Source: Manduca sexta (Eukaryota; Arthropoda; Insecta; Lepidoptera; Sphingidae). Taken from it: a stretch of DNA of 64,000 nucleotides. The stretch is from assembly GCF_014839805.1 (NCBI RefSeq), contig NC_051126.1:7386609-7450608 (forward strand), in the 5' to 3' direction. A program made the position numbers and the translations under genes. A model generated the notes under the pieces. That model did no database searches, was not told the DNA's origin, and was given only the letters and a program-made list of their open reading frames with translations. This document shows, piece after piece, positions 1 through 11,677 of the stretch (positions within the stretch are counted from its first letter, which is position 1; each line of letters opens with the position of its first letter).

Positions 1-147
1 TACCTAACAACCCAGTACAATAGTATAATATGTGTAATTCACTTTATACCTTTACAAAAAGTCAATTAAGTCAAAATTAAATTAAATTCTTTCAAAGATC
101 ATCATATGTACTATCTAATTATGCTGACTATCCTATTTAATTCACAG

Positions 148-3100
148 AAGGAAAAGACATTTGCGGTGAAACTGACAGTAGCACCTTCACCTGCGCTGGG
201 GATCAAGGCGAAAATCTTTAGCACGGCGGACACGGCGAATACGGTGACGTCACTGGCGGCGTTGGGCGTGCTCGGCGCGGCCGCACTGACGCCCGTCGCG
301 CCGGTGGTTATCACGGGCGCAGTCATCGCCACCGTCACCACGGGCGTGTATGGGCTCGTACGCTCGTCGCTTCATTTGCATGACAGAAAGACGCATGAGC
401 AGGTGAGTTTTTTTCTGTATTAGATATGATTTGAAGTACCTGTAATCCTGAATAAGTTTGTAAGGAGTGAGGACACAATCATAATTCTGTTTTTTTTTAT
501 CAGAATACATAATGCGTAAAAGTCGATGTAATTCAAAATTCTTTTAATTGTAAAAACAATTCGTGAATATATTAGTATTGACGTATAAAATGTTTTTTAC
601 GACTATTTCCATAGTCTATAAGTCCCACGGACTCGGAGGCTCGTAATAGTTGGCTGAACATCGCGGCGTCGAGCGTGGGGCTGGCAGCCGGCGCGGCGAG
701 CACTATGCTCTCCAAGTCCGCGGCAGCCGGCACGAATCTTACTAAGGTAAAGGTTTTTTATGTCTTAGAGCCTATTCTAATATTCTAGTCCCAAAGAACA
801 TTGTTCTGTGCCCATACATAATTCGCCCTGGAACCAACAGCAATGGAAAAATGTTTGTAATATTTAGAATCATTAATAAATTCTCATGACATATTATTTA
901 TAAAACGGACAAGTTGGGATATCGCATTAATCCAAAAAAACGATGAGATTTTGAGGTTATAATTGATAGTAAACATTGAAAGCTTTCAATGTTCAAGGTA
1001 GATTTATATTCCTATCATTTACGCTTTAAATATGCTTTTTATTGATATAAGTACCTATCTAATATACATAAGCCCTAAAGATTCATCACTATGTAGGTAT
1101 CTGATTATTTTTTACTTAAACCAGGCTATTTTAAGACTTGATTCATATAATTTTTTATAAGTAAAAAGGTACCTAATTATGTAGTTATAGTATTTACATC
1201 CACTAAGAGTACCCTTCAGAATTTATGTTTTTTCTATATATACGTACGTATTCCCCGAAGAGACAAACAGAGGCGCACTGTTGAGCATTCATGCTTCATC
1301 AGAAGCATGGCATATTTTACACACTTTTGATAGACTCTTAGGGCATATAGGATTAAATTGAACAAATAAAAACATATTTTCAGTTCATATTATTTATTTC
1401 CTCATCACCTACATTGTTTTATAAAATATTATCTGAGTATTGTGCAGGAGGGTTGTTGTTATGGTATTATTTATCAATTCAGTTTTGCCAATCACAATAT
1501 TAGTTAAATGAATATAATCTTTCATTATATGTACCTCCAATGGTCTTTCTAAAATGATATTTCTGTTTTAAACACGATGTGGAGTATTTGTCCTGAATGG
1601 AATTATTTGATGTGAGCGAGTCCGGAGTTCCAACATTCTATTATAGAGCACGCAGCTTCTACTAACATTGTTACAGCTGAAGTATGTATAGGCTCTTGGG
1701 CCGTGGTCCAACATGCTGTACATATAAGATCAAGGGCTACAACCTGAAAAAAAAAACAAACACATTATGCTCAAATTAGAATGGCAATATATTAATATTG
1801 TGTCACACGGAAAGCAGATTTATGTATTCAAATCTTCCAGCTGAATTAAATGAAAGAAACCTTCAAGCATATGACACACATTTTTAATCAACAATATACT
1901 TGCTAGTTTGCTCTTAAGTTGCCACAGCCACATGCTAAAGTGTAGTAGGTAGTATACAGACTCTGTTCGCTGTCTCCACGCAGTTACCAAGAACAGGAAC
2001 TGAGGAGCGAACTAGAAGTTTGGCGGCAGTTAAACTTGTACGATTAAGAAAAATGTGCTTACCAAACGAGGCGCTGTCCATTGTTGTATACAATGGCGAA
2101 TCTGCTCGTTCTCCAACACCATGGACCCGCCAGCAGAGCCAAATTAATGCAAAAAGCAATTTCCATTTCGTATCCGTTATCAATGCCAGGTAAATTGTTA
2201 CATCAGTTCACAAAGTCCAGAAATCACAGCCAGTGTATGTCGATATCGTAATCAATCGCACAGAGTCTTTATAATAGCCGAATCGTCAATTATATAGTGA
2301 GAGTCAGAGAATTATAAAATATATGGAAAGTGAGAGTCTAGTTTATTTGTCTCTGATGAGTGAAGTGTGAGTGACATTAAATTGAAGCGAACAATGAAGT
2401 AAGAATTAGGGATACTACTCGACTAGATTCTGGATCAATTATATCGATCATTTATACAAAAATCGATTTTATTCAACATAGGGTTATTTTTATTCGGAAA
2501 AATATTTAGCGGGACCCTTATCCCGGAAAATCTTTCACACGGGCGGATCCGATAGTAATTTAATATAGAGAGAGTTTGAGGCCCCGGGAGAGAGAAGAAC
2601 GCTACTTTTTATATGTATAATTCATAAATATTTTGTCCGACAGAAAAATAAATGTTCGCATAATATATTATGCTCCGCTATCTGTACGAAGCCAGGGCGG
2701 GTCGCTAATATAGAATCTAAATAAACAAAGTAAATCAATATGAATTAAAAACTAAAAAAAAACTTTTTTCATAGACGACTTGATCTATAATCAATTTAGT
2801 CCTAAAACTAACTACTTATTTATTTGAGACGCATCCACTGCTCGATTAAATATTATTATAATAATTAAAGAACATATCGCCTCACTCGAATATATTAAAA
2901 TGTTTCAATAATTAATTATCGGTAATTAGATTTATCGTTTTGTCGAACCGGTATATCTCTATACACAATTAGTTGTAAACATGTCGGCGACTTTGTCTTT
3001 AAGTCTTTACAATACTTTTATATATATTCATTTTGGATGTAGCAGCTTGTCCGTTTTATACACATATTTGCAAATAATATAAAAAAATACATAAATAATT

Positions 3101-5436
3101 ATGGTGTTAGTCACACCTTTGTTGGTTCTGGGGTCGATTTCGACAATGTCCAAAACTCGGGTCAAGCCGCTGCCCAGGTTCTCTTGTATGATGTTACTTA
3201 ATTATTGCCCTATATGCCTTTTTAATTTACGATTGTAACGTTATATCGACTTTAGGATGCCTGAACGTTACGGACTAATTGTATGTTTTTTTTTACGTGT
3301 ATGTTTTTTTTTTTATTTTATGAAATATGTCATAAAATGATTTCAAATTATGATGTAAATATGTATGCAATTACCCCAAATACCGTTTCAATAATACTCT
3401 AATTATTGTTAACTATAATCATAATATAATTTACAGACCGGCCAAGCTCTTGCTGTTTCGGTGGAAGTGTTACGTCACGCGAACCTTGTCACCGGTGGCG
3501 CAGGAGTTCTTAACAGTCTTGTGCATATTGTGCTAAAGGTTAGTAATTCATATATTTACAAATGTGACTTCAATATATTTGCTGTGGCCTATACACCAGT
3601 TGCATATTTAGGCGAGCAACATCGTGCGTTACCACACGCTTGGATCTTATCTATATTGTTATAATATATAAAGCTAGAGTTCGTTTGGCTGTTTGAACGC
3701 GCTTATCTCTGGAACTACTGGCTCGTATTGAAATTAACAATATTTTATTTATTTATTTAAAACTTTTGTACACCAAAAATGTAAAAAAAAATAACAAAAA
3801 GAAGACAAATTTGCATACAGACGGTGGAAAAGAATACATTGGTGGTAACAATGGCGGTCTTATCGCTCGAGGCTATCTCTACCAGAGAACCATTGGGTGG
3901 AGATGATAAAAATAGTCGAAAGGGCAGTTTAGGGCGTACGTAAAAAAAAAAAAAAAAAGAAAAAATAATAATAATTAATAACAATAGCAATAATAATAAT
4001 CTACATATAACAATATCTACATTGTATAAGAATGCAACACACGCTAAGCATATAAAAAAGCTTTAGAAGATACAGCACACCAATTGCGTAGGCTGCATGC
4101 TCGTAGCGCTAATATTAACACGCTAGGCGTGTGGAATCGCACTGGATTTCGAGTTCGCTGCGTAATTCCGGTACATCACGCCAGAATGTGGTCAGCAAAG
4201 TGGCGTTTATTCATTGTGTTAGCGCCGCAATCAACACTTATTAACTGCATTACATCCACACCACAGCAAATTGCAAAGCTCTTGATATTACTCTAAACTA
4301 GTGAAATATGTGTATATTACGTAAAATTCAATGATTATAATTTCGACAGTACCATACTCATGGAGAGAAACCAACTTCGCTTGAATTGTTCCAATTCACT
4401 GCAGCGACATTGTTCTTCTGTAACGCTGTGGTGTCGAACAAAACTGCACAAAACATAATCGAAGATGCCCAAGCAAAGACCATTAATGAATATCGCACTA
4501 CTCTTCGCAGTAACAGGCATAGGTAAGGTTATTTTTTAATGTTTGGAACAAGTTTTCCATTGTATTTTTAAATCAATAAATTTATTTTATCTCTATTTTC
4601 ATAATAGTTAGTAAGATTCTGTTTTGTTTCAGAAAAATATTTGACAAAATCAGTGCCGAGTCGCGTAGAATTCAAGGTTCCATCCAAGGAAACACCGAAG
4701 TGATTAAAGGCATTCAGAACATTGCCAACAAGGATCAATTTTTTGCAGACGTTTTGAAAATTAACAAAGATGTGAATACACATAAGCTGAGGATTTCGAT
4801 GACGGCCGATGGTCAAGTCAATTTGAATGCTCAACATAAGTTCAACCCATCAGATTTACATGGCATTGGGAAGGAGGGGCGCGCACAACTTTTCAATAAC
4901 ATCGGACCATCATCGGGTGGGCCTCCCAACGTCCCAACAAAACTAACCCCATCAACAACCGCTGTAAGGGCATTTACTTCGGAGACTGAAGAGGAGTCAG
5001 AAAGCTTTCTTATGGGTATTCAACCGGAGAGGTACTACGTTTGGGTACATTGCTTGTTAGAGTTACTTCTTCAGGTGCTGAAGAAGTTGCATCAATGTTG
5101 GAAAATCTGAGTCAAGATGTGCACGCTAATCTAATGACTATTGCGCTCAATGTATTGTCTAAGTTGGTGCCACAGGACATCGCAAGGCTCAGATTACTGA
5201 GTCCTGACCAAGATCTAATAGTGCAAGTGGTTGAGTTTGTATTCAAGTATATGAAACACAAGCGGCCTTTGGGAGAGACATCTGAAGATGATGGTATAGA
5301 GGCGGTCTTGAAAGAGTTCTTCCAAGACGGCATGGTTCGTCAAGAAACTATATTGAGGCTGAAAAATCGTTTGCTAGAGTGGATTACACAAGAGACGAAC
5401 CGCAGGAGTCGTGCGAATCCAAACAAAAGCAAATAG
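148..5436 (+). CDS. DUF4781-type insect protein, 3' portion (5 exons visible, frame break in last exon)
   Basis: Exons read as 148-402, 615-746, 3437-3538, 4350-4522 and 4633-5436, each bounded by AG and GT and joining in phase (0,0,0,2). The visible product is about 488 residues; the start lies upstream of the window. The first exon holds a long Ala/Val/Gly-rich segment able to span or associate with membrane. Exon 3 has TGGAGVLNSLVHIVLK and exon 4 continues with HGEKPTSLELFQFTAATLFF. This order and spacing resemble the insect DUF4781 family as I remember it; its function is unknown. In the last exon the frame ends at 5110, but a second frame, open from just after a stop at 4987, continues with STGEVLRLGTLLVRV to the stop at 5434. 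One missing base near 5006-5010 (TTTCTT) would join them. It is a recent pseudogene, a sequencing indel or, less likely, an unusual splice. Exons 1 and 2 are much richer in GC than the introns. Confidence 0.75.
1393..1398 (-). terminator. Poly(A) signal AATAAA for the nested gene
   Basis: AATAAA on the minus strand, 205 bases downstream of the stop codon of the nested 66-residue gene. It is a common hexamer in AT-rich DNA, so position is the main support. Confidence 0.35.
1603..2122 (-). CDS. Candidate small two-exon gene nested in the DUF4781-type intron (66 aa)
   Basis: On the minus strand an ATG at 2122 opens a 20-codon exon (2122-2063) ending at a GTAAGC donor. The next exon (1743-1603) follows a long T tract and CAG acceptor and runs 46 codons to TAA. 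Both are phase 0, so the join gives an uninterrupted 66-residue protein beginning MVLENEQIRHCIQQW and ending CWNSGLAHIK. It has five cysteines and tryptophans at 15, 32 and 63 but no clear signal peptide or membrane helix. A minus-strand AATAAA lies 205 bases past the stop. I do not recognise the family. The evidence is the matching phase, good splice sites and poly(A) signal. A longer unspliced frame over the first exon uses only a TTG start and hits a stop four codons after splicing, so I prefer this one. It could also be part of a longer transcript with an upstream exon. Confidence 0.5.
3740..4010 (-). repeat. LINE 3'-tail-like repeat with poly(A)/AAT tract
   Basis: A TTTATTTATTT run leads into CTTTTGTACACC, a GC-balanced block (GGCGGTCTTATCGCTCGAGG) and then a 16-base A run and an AAT/ATA microsatellite up to about 4010. 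This organisation resembles reversed 3' ends of non-LTR elements in Lepidoptera. The family call is inference. It lies in the intron between 3538 and 4350. Confidence 0.4.
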
Positions 5437-5768
5437 TGTGTAGCTGCGGTGGCATTAGATATGCTTAAATGCATTTTATTTAACTTAAGTGAGGCTGCAT
5501 AATGTTGTAGTTGCTATTAACTATCACATTACTAGTTAGATGATACTATTTTTACTTTTTTATATTATATTAAGTTGAATTTCTGAATATCATATTCAAC
5601 ATTATTTCATTAGATGGAATAATCCGTAACAGATAAGAACCAAGCAATATATATACAAAAGTATGCTTGTTATATTCCTTGCATAATCTTAGAGTAGAAT
5701 AATTATTTATTAGTGAGTGAAGTAAATATTCTGGCTTCCATCCAACAAAACATATCACTGAAATTGTG

Positions 5769-5774
5769 AATAAA
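5769..5774 (+). terminator. Poly(A) signal for the DUF4781-type gene
   Basis: First AATAAA after the stop codon at 5436, 333 bases downstream, followed by a T-rich stretch. Later AATAAA copies near 5923 and 6035 are alternatives. Confidence 0.45.
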
Positions 5775-6076
5775 ATTTTATTTTATTGAAAATGATATAT
5801 ATTTTTAGTCTTTGGAAAAGTGAAAATTTATTCTGTGATATCGTAGTTTTATTATTTGATACCAAATTAGTGCCTTAAACATGGCCTTAGCGACATTGTC
5901 GTGGAATTACGACCAAGCTCCTTAAATAAATATCTTAAAAAATGTGTCGTTTTATTAATATAACGAGGTTATATAGAATAATTATTATTATTGTACTAAT
6001 GTCACGAACTTTTATATTGTAATTTATGAAGCACAATAAATATTTTAAGTTTGAACCATGAGTTTTATTATTTTAA

Positions 6077-6362
6077 GGTTATAGCTTAAGGTCCATTTTT
6101 CATACATTTTGTTTCACCTTTAATCTGGGTAACTAAACAAGTATTGACAAGTAAAGAATTTAAATTCACGTCTAGTTAGTGATTAGTTCTCGCAGTTGAA
6201 AGAAAAACGTAAAAATAATTAATATGCATGGATATTTCGACCTTTAAAATTTAATATGACGAAATTTAAATTGAATTTAAATTCTTTACTTGCCAATACT
6301 TGTTTAGTTACCCAGATTAAAGGTGAAACAAAATGTATGAAAATGGACCTTGAGGTATCGCC
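6077..6362. mobile_element. TTAA-flanked palindromic MITE, internally deleted copy
   Basis: It is bounded by TTAA at 6073-6076 and 6363-6366. The outer arms are inverted: CATACATTTTGTTTC on the left, GAAACAAAATGTATG on the right, extending through GGGTAACTAAACAAGTATTG. A full-length copy at 48552-48908 keeps both arms almost complete; here about 70 bases of the right arm are missing. TTAA target duplication is characteristic of piggyBac-type transposition. No coding capacity. Confidence 0.85.
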
Positions 6363-6703
6363 TTAAGAGACGTTACTAGAAGATGCATGATGTCACAAAA
6401 TATTTCTGTCCTATCGAACATATCTTAGAATTGGGGCTAAATCTAAAATGCTATTATAAGTTAATTCACGTAAATAGCATGCATTCTTTCGCCGCAAATT
6501 AAACGATTTACTGACAGGTCACATATTGCGTACAATACAAATTATATTGATTGATTGATCCCTTCCTAAGTTAATTTCGGCCACGGCGGCCAATCTCGAC
6601 AAAGATCAGTCGAGTACGCAGGACATATGGTGCATATAATTTTTCATATATGTAAAATGTTTGCCTAGATTCCGAAGTTTCTACATGTGGTTAACAAGCT
6701 CAC

Positions 6704-6968
6704 GCCTATAAACCCGGATATAAATCTAAGGACGGAGCATTACTGTGATAACAAGTCTGTTTCTCAGTGCTGACGGCATGGCAGCCTTCGCAGTGCGTAG
6801 ACATAGGGCCGTTGTGATTGGCTAATATTGAGACACAACTTGAATTTAGTTGGCTGTCAGATAAACAAAGTTGAACAAACAACAAGCTGTCAGATAAACA
6901 AAGCTGAGAAACAGACTTGTTATCACAGCAACGATCCGTCCTTACATAAATAACGTCTATGAATAAGG
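6704..6968. mobile_element. MITE with AAGGACGGAGCA inverted repeats, copy 1
   Basis: The left arm contains AAGGACGGAGCATTACTGTG and the right arm its inverted counterpart ending GATCCGTCCTTA. The centre shares CATAGGGCCGTTGTGATT with a second copy at 29977-30224. Copy 2 shows the termini best (CCCTTATTCATAAA...). Copy 1 has a 23-base extra segment (GACGGCATGGCAGCC...) after TCAGTGC. Non-coding; superfamily not determined. Confidence 0.8.
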
Positions 6969-7586
6969 ACTGTATATTCATCAATATAATCACTATTATT
7001 TTCAGATAAAAAAGCTGAACGGTATTGTTAAGTAGGTATTTTATAAAATGAATTTAGTACAAATCAACAATTGCATTTTACATAATATTCTGTGGCAGAT
7101 GCGATATTGGTAAAATTTCCTTTTCTCTTTCCTCAATATTCGGTGGATTATATTCGAAAAATTTTGCTATAAAGTACCTGAAAGGAAAATTACATAAATA
7201 GGTATATCTAATTGTAAAATTTTCTAGATCTTTTTAATAATGGTATACGTACTATATCAAATTGTGAATAAAATATTTAGTAGGTAAGTATATCTACTAG
7301 ACAAGATTTTACAATCATTTAAATTTTATGCAAATCCGTTCAGTACGGTGATTTCTGATGTCGAGTTTTTCGAGACGTATACGATATGTGCATTAGCGGT
7401 TATATATTGTATGTTGGTGTTATTAAAATAGAAGAAATAACTATGAATTATGAATATCGAATAGGTACATCCGAATATGCTGTTACAAATCCATATTCGT
7501 GACTATTTGTTTGTATTCTGCAAGTATCTAAATGTGGGTTATCTTAAAAGTAAGTAATCTTATTATTAGCTATGCTACGTTTATAA
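6969..7586. other. Intergenic, no gene seen
   Basis: AT-rich sequence between MITE copy 1 and the Helitron. No ORF with coding character and no recognisable repeat ends. Confidence 0.5.
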
Positions 7587-8403
7587 TCTATACTTATAAT
7601 AAATCTGTAGAGAGGTCAATTCTGTACATGAAATATATTTCCAAAATAACTATCAGGGGGTGATTAGGGATCGATACTGATGCCAAAAATGCAATTAGTA
7701 AAATTTTTGTCTGTCTGTCTGTATAACCGTTATAGAAACAAAAACTACTCGACGGATTTTAACGAAACTTGGTACAATTATTTTTCATACTCCTGAGCTG
7801 GTTATAGTATACTTTTCATCACGCTACAATTAATAGGAGCAAAGCATTGAAGGGAAATGTTTGGAAAACGGGAGAAGTTACTCCATTTTTAGGCTTCCGT
7901 CGCGTGTGCAACCTTAATGGTTAAAGCTACACAGAAATCATGTATGACGGAAATGTTCTCCTTAAAATTATATAAAAAGTATCCCACGACAGCATATGTC
8001 TATCTTTTATGGTTGACTCACAATAACACGTGTAACTCCCGATAGCTTAGTAGTTCGAAGCTTTCTCATTATATTTGTCTATTCTTACGTTTATAACACT
8101 CTCAGCCACCCATTATTAAAAAAGTTAACATTATTAAATATTCCATAAAAAAGAATCATAGAAATCGCTCTAGAAAGACCAAAGTTATACATGAAATACG
8201 CTAATAATAAGCCATCACGCGTGAATACTGAATCATGCTATATGCTTCCTTCGATTTCACCAGGATCTCATCATCAGACCCTGACCGGACAATCGGACCA
8301 CCTGCATACCACCATACATTAAAAAAACATCCCGACAAATTGAGCACCTCCTCCATTTTTGAAGTCCGAAATCCACGCGGGCGAAGCTGCGGGCGGAAGC
8401 TAG
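7587..8403 (+). mobile_element. Non-autonomous Helitron (817 bp)
   Basis: It starts TCTATACTTATAATAAA after an A and ends GGAAGCTAG before a T, the A|TC...CTAG|T arrangement of Helitrons. A GC-rich palindromic stretch (CGCGGGCGAAGCTGCGGG) lies about 10 bases before the end. The 5' half carries the TCTGTCTGTCTGT run and the ACTACTCGACGGATTTTAACG block. No Rep/helicase coding is present. The last 147 bases overlap the open frame of the minus-strand gene at 8257-9487. Confidence 0.75.
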
Positions 8404-9487
8404 TAATAAATATGTAGGTAGGTAGGTACCTATAGGTATAGTTATAAGTATGCAGATATACATTATAACTGATATATCAAATGGTTTAGGATAAATGTAA
8501 GTAGTGATATCGTACCAAACAAGAATCTCGATAGTGACCAGCAGTCCAGCGACTAGTGTTTGCACGATGACCTGGGCCGGTTCCGCGGAGCCGCGCAATG
8601 CCGCTGCGAGCATCGCGTCGCTTGCGTCCGAAGCTGCCTCTAGGGCCGCCACTAACAACGCCGGCGCCGCCAACCAACGCGCACCTCTTCGCCACCAAGA
8701 CTGCTATATAATCAAACACATAATACAATGTGAGTAAGTAACACCGAGGGAAACCTGCGAATGAGTGGAGACCAAGCGAACAAGCATTGCCGGATTCACA
8801 GAAATGGTTTACCTAATAATGTTGGGAAATTAATAATATATCGGCAAACGATAAACGTTTAATTTGTTCAAACTTACCTTCATAATGTCATGACCTTTAG
8901 AGCATTGAAACATACTTATTTTTCTGCGGTACCTTATAAGCCAACGGAGCACCTACCTTTGACATGACAGCTATGAGAAGCAACAGTGAAGTAGCAGCTG
9001 TTATGAAGGCGCTAAGCTTTCCATAACCCATGACCAGGCGTATTGTAGGTTTTGTTATTCTAAAAATGTGTTATTAAATTAATATACCGGTCGGTTCTCA
9101 AAAAAAAATCTTTAGCCTGTGGTATCAGTATAATTTATTAAAAAGATACAACATTGGCTTAACACTATGCAATGGAACTAATATTGGTTAAAATGTCTTA
9201 CTTCCGTGTGAGTCGCCTGCTAGTGTATACATTATATAACAATAAAAAAAGATTTAAAAAAAGAAACAAACGGTATGAATACGAGACGTGATCTAGAAAC
9301 CAATAATTTAGAACATATGACTATGATAATTACCATCTTGGCCTGATTACCTTCTAGCAAAACTGACGTTGTTAAGTTTTTGCGCAACATCATCATCATC
9401 TAGTTCTAGTTCGACCGGCTGTGAGGCGAAGGCGCACGCAGACATGGATACTCCGAGCAGAGCTACCAGAAGAGCACGGAGTTTCAT
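8257..9487 (-). CDS. Unrecognised small membrane protein with signal peptide (3 coding exons, about 228 aa)
   Basis: Exons 9487-9351, 9059-8957 and 8703-8257 join in phases 2 and 0. The ATG follows a probable 5' UTR splice acceptor at 9528. Exon 1 encodes a signal peptide (MKLRALLVALLGVSMSACAF) then an acidic run ELELDDDD. Exon 2 has a hydrophobic segment (AFITAATSLLLLIAVM). Exon 3 begins QSWWRRGARW and has two more hydrophobic stretches, the last ending EILVWYDITTYI. It looks like a secretory-pathway protein with two or three membrane helices. I do not recognise the family. The frame stays open through an AT-rich stretch and stops only at 8257, inside the Helitron, so the last 48 residues would be Helitron-derived. 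The natural 3' end may have been earlier or in an exon lost or displaced by the insertion. Exons 1 and 3 are GC-rich. Confidence 0.65.
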
Positions 9488-9531
9488 GCGAACACGTTCG
9501 CAGCTCACTGCCGACGTCGCTTAGCCTCTGT

Positions 9532-10914
9532 AATGAAGAGTAAAACTGTCACTTACTCTTCTAAAACAATATGAATACAATGAATCTAAAAATTAAATGG
9601 TACCTTTATCAAAGAGCGTACCTTAGGGAGTACCAATTCCCATGAATTGACCTTCGCATTGTTATATTATGTCTTCTGTTAAATTATTATGACTATTTAA
9701 TTATTAAATAATATGAACCCTGTGTTAGGCCTTAATCTACCGCGCCAGCCTAGTGCGGATTGAAATTCTTTTTGAAGAATTCTTAGGTACATAGGTTTTG
9801 TCGCTGTTTACCTCTACCTTACCTTAAGCCCACAATAATTAACATACAATTAGCCTGGGGTTATGAACATAGGGAGTCTCGGCAGACTGTTACATTTTCA
9901 ACTAGACTATCATGCAGTTGTAATTGTAACATAATATAAAGAAATTTCCGATTTGAGGACCTTAATGGAAATGGGTCGAATTCTCAAAGGAAAGCCATAA
10001 AACAGCCAACTATCAACATAAATTTACTGTTTGCTCAATCACATTATTATACAAAACACATGCATACCCACATATAATATTATGTAGTAAAATGTGATGT
10101 TTTTACACTGACAACATAAAACTTACTGTTTTGGGATGCATCTCATGGTGTGTACAAAGTTGGTTCAACAGGGTCACACTTTCGCTGTCCATAATGCATA
10201 ACTTTTGCTAATTTATCCTCATGATATGCGAGTAGGTTCAGTGTTTATAAGAGTATTACACGTGTTGCCTTTTGTATACATTTACGGAATTAGTCACATT
10301 GTTGTAGTAGGATGGAAATTGGAAACTTTAAATACGGAAATGTCGAACTAAATTGCTTTTAAAAATTGTGACAATATAAATGTCAGTATCATAATGCGCC
10401 AGTATTAATAGAGAATTAGCAAATTATTACTAGAAGACCGGGAGGCGTAGTTTAGCTGCAACTATAACGTAGGATTATATCCTCTTTGGTTTAAAATGGC
10501 CATCTCGCATGGACTATTGCGTTGTCGATATATTTTTTTGGCTGTCATTAATTGTTGGATCGGAGGAACGTTCACAATCTTTTCGCTAGCTATTCTTGTG
10601 TTCATGATTATTTGTTAATTTGATTCAAATGATTCCCTTTTGTAAATTAGTACAGTTTTTGTTATAAGTAATAATTACTATTTTAGATTTATGTTATTTT
10701 TCTAATAAATAAATGTAAAAACCCTAAATATAGATATTATGTTGTAAAGTTTTCTGGATGTCCGAGACAGGTATCTCCCATAGCCTTCCACATAGCTTTT
10801 AGGATGCTCCGCCTCTACTATTTATGTCTCCACCTGTGACCCGGTCTAAGCACTCTACAAATAATTATATTGCTGGCTTGGACTAACGTGCTTAAACTAT
10901 TTAACATAAACGAG
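9532..10914. other. Intergenic, one SINE fragment
   Basis: At 9726-9770 a short minus-oriented piece (GCCAGCCTAGTGCGGATTG) matches the 3' part of the SINE at 29351-29666. The rest is AT-rich with no gene seen. Confidence 0.5.
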
Positions 10915-11125
10915 CCGGCAATGGCAACCCGTGCAATCACTTTTCGTCAAGTGTGTTCCGTTCCATGATGTAATAGGGAGCGAACCTATCAAAATATTAG
11001 TCATGAATTCAGACTCCGGGCTAATAGTGAGCAGCAAAATCCAAATATCACTTTGCCCGATCCGGGAATCGAATTCAAGACCTACAAACCTTTGCCTACA
11101 TCTAGCCCACCCAGACACAGAATAG
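10915..11125 (-). mobile_element. tRNA-headed SINE, type B, diverged
   Basis: In reverse it carries a B-box-like GATTCCCGGATCGGGCAAAG and the body GCCCGGAGTCTGAATTC, shared with copies at 47582-47855, 54590-54785 and 61285-61530. Truncated at the head. Confidence 0.7.
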
Positions 11126-11171
11126 TATAGAACTTTAATACAAGTAAAATTACTAGTGCGATAGTAGTGAT

Positions 11172-11677
11172 AGCGGCGATAGCCTAGTTGGGTCTAGAAC
11201 GGACTGCCAAGATGAATGTCCGCAGGGCCCTTATTCTGTATGATAGTGTAAACGCGTAACGCGGCCATGTCATGTTATCTTCGAGAAATGAGCGTGGAAT
11301 GGTATTCTGTAAGCCAAATTTCTATAGTCCTAAACATGATGCGTTGTGTTACGTGCTTGTTACGCACTGTTCAAATAACGTGCGGAATAAAGAATAAGGC
11401 CCCTGGTTCAAATACCAAGGGCACACACCTCTGACTTCTAAAATCATGTGTGTATTCTTTGTAAATTTATCGTTCGCTTTAACGGTGAAGCAAAACACCG
11501 TGAGCAAACCTACACACCTGAGAAGTTCTCTATAGGAATTTCGAAGGTGTGTGAAGTCTACCAATACGCACTAGATCAGCGTGGTGGATTAAGGCCTAAT
11601 CCCTTTTAATAGTAGAGGAGGCCCGTGCTCAGAAGTGGGCAAGTAAATAATACAGGGCTGATATTATTACTATTATC
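11172..11677 (+). mobile_element. tRNA-headed SINE, type A, split by a MITE
   Basis: The head GCGGCGATAGCCTAGTTGGG and the body TGTGTGTATTCTTTGT...GAGGCCCGTGC are the same as in the complete copy at 57321-57650. The element is interrupted just before its B-box by the 178 bp insert at 11226-11403. Plus orientation. Confidence 0.8.
11226..11403. mobile_element. Small MITE (GGCCCTTATTCT ends) nested in a SINE
   Basis: It begins GGCCCTTATTCT and ends AGAATAAGGCCC, an imperfect inverted repeat. It interrupts the SINE sequence exactly between CCGCAG and GGTTCAAAT. A diverged second copy lies at 41878-42058 (shared ATCATAGTGTAAAC-type start and TATTCTGTAxGxCAATTT core). Non-coding. Confidence 0.7.

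Larger units (their letters stand above)
747..3436. other. Large intron of the DUF4781-type gene
   Basis: The 2.7 kb intron separates two phase-0 exons. It contains the small opposite-strand gene at 1603-2122. Around 2490-2560 there is a degenerate stretch like the 3' part of the Helitron at 36107-36850 (TCCCGGAAAA followed by CACACGGGCG). At about 2692-2712 there is a GGCGGGTCGCTA tail shared in reverse with the repeat at 30255. I see nothing else in it. Confidence 0.5.

Noticed and set aside
1935..2183. 82-codon minus-strand frame with a signal-peptide-like start
   Set aside because: It needs a TTG start and reads through a good donor at 2062; after splicing it stops within four codons. 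The ATG-initiated frame in the same exon is preferred.
4084..4296. 70-codon plus-strand frame between exons 3 and 4 of the DUF4781-type gene
   Set aside because: It begins at TTG, and exons 3 and 4 join directly in phase with family-like sequence (HIVLK to HGEKPTS), leaving no room for it.
8486..8737. Frames on both strands over the GC-rich third exon of the small membrane protein gene
   Set aside because: Shadows of the spliced minus-strand frame that starts at 8703.
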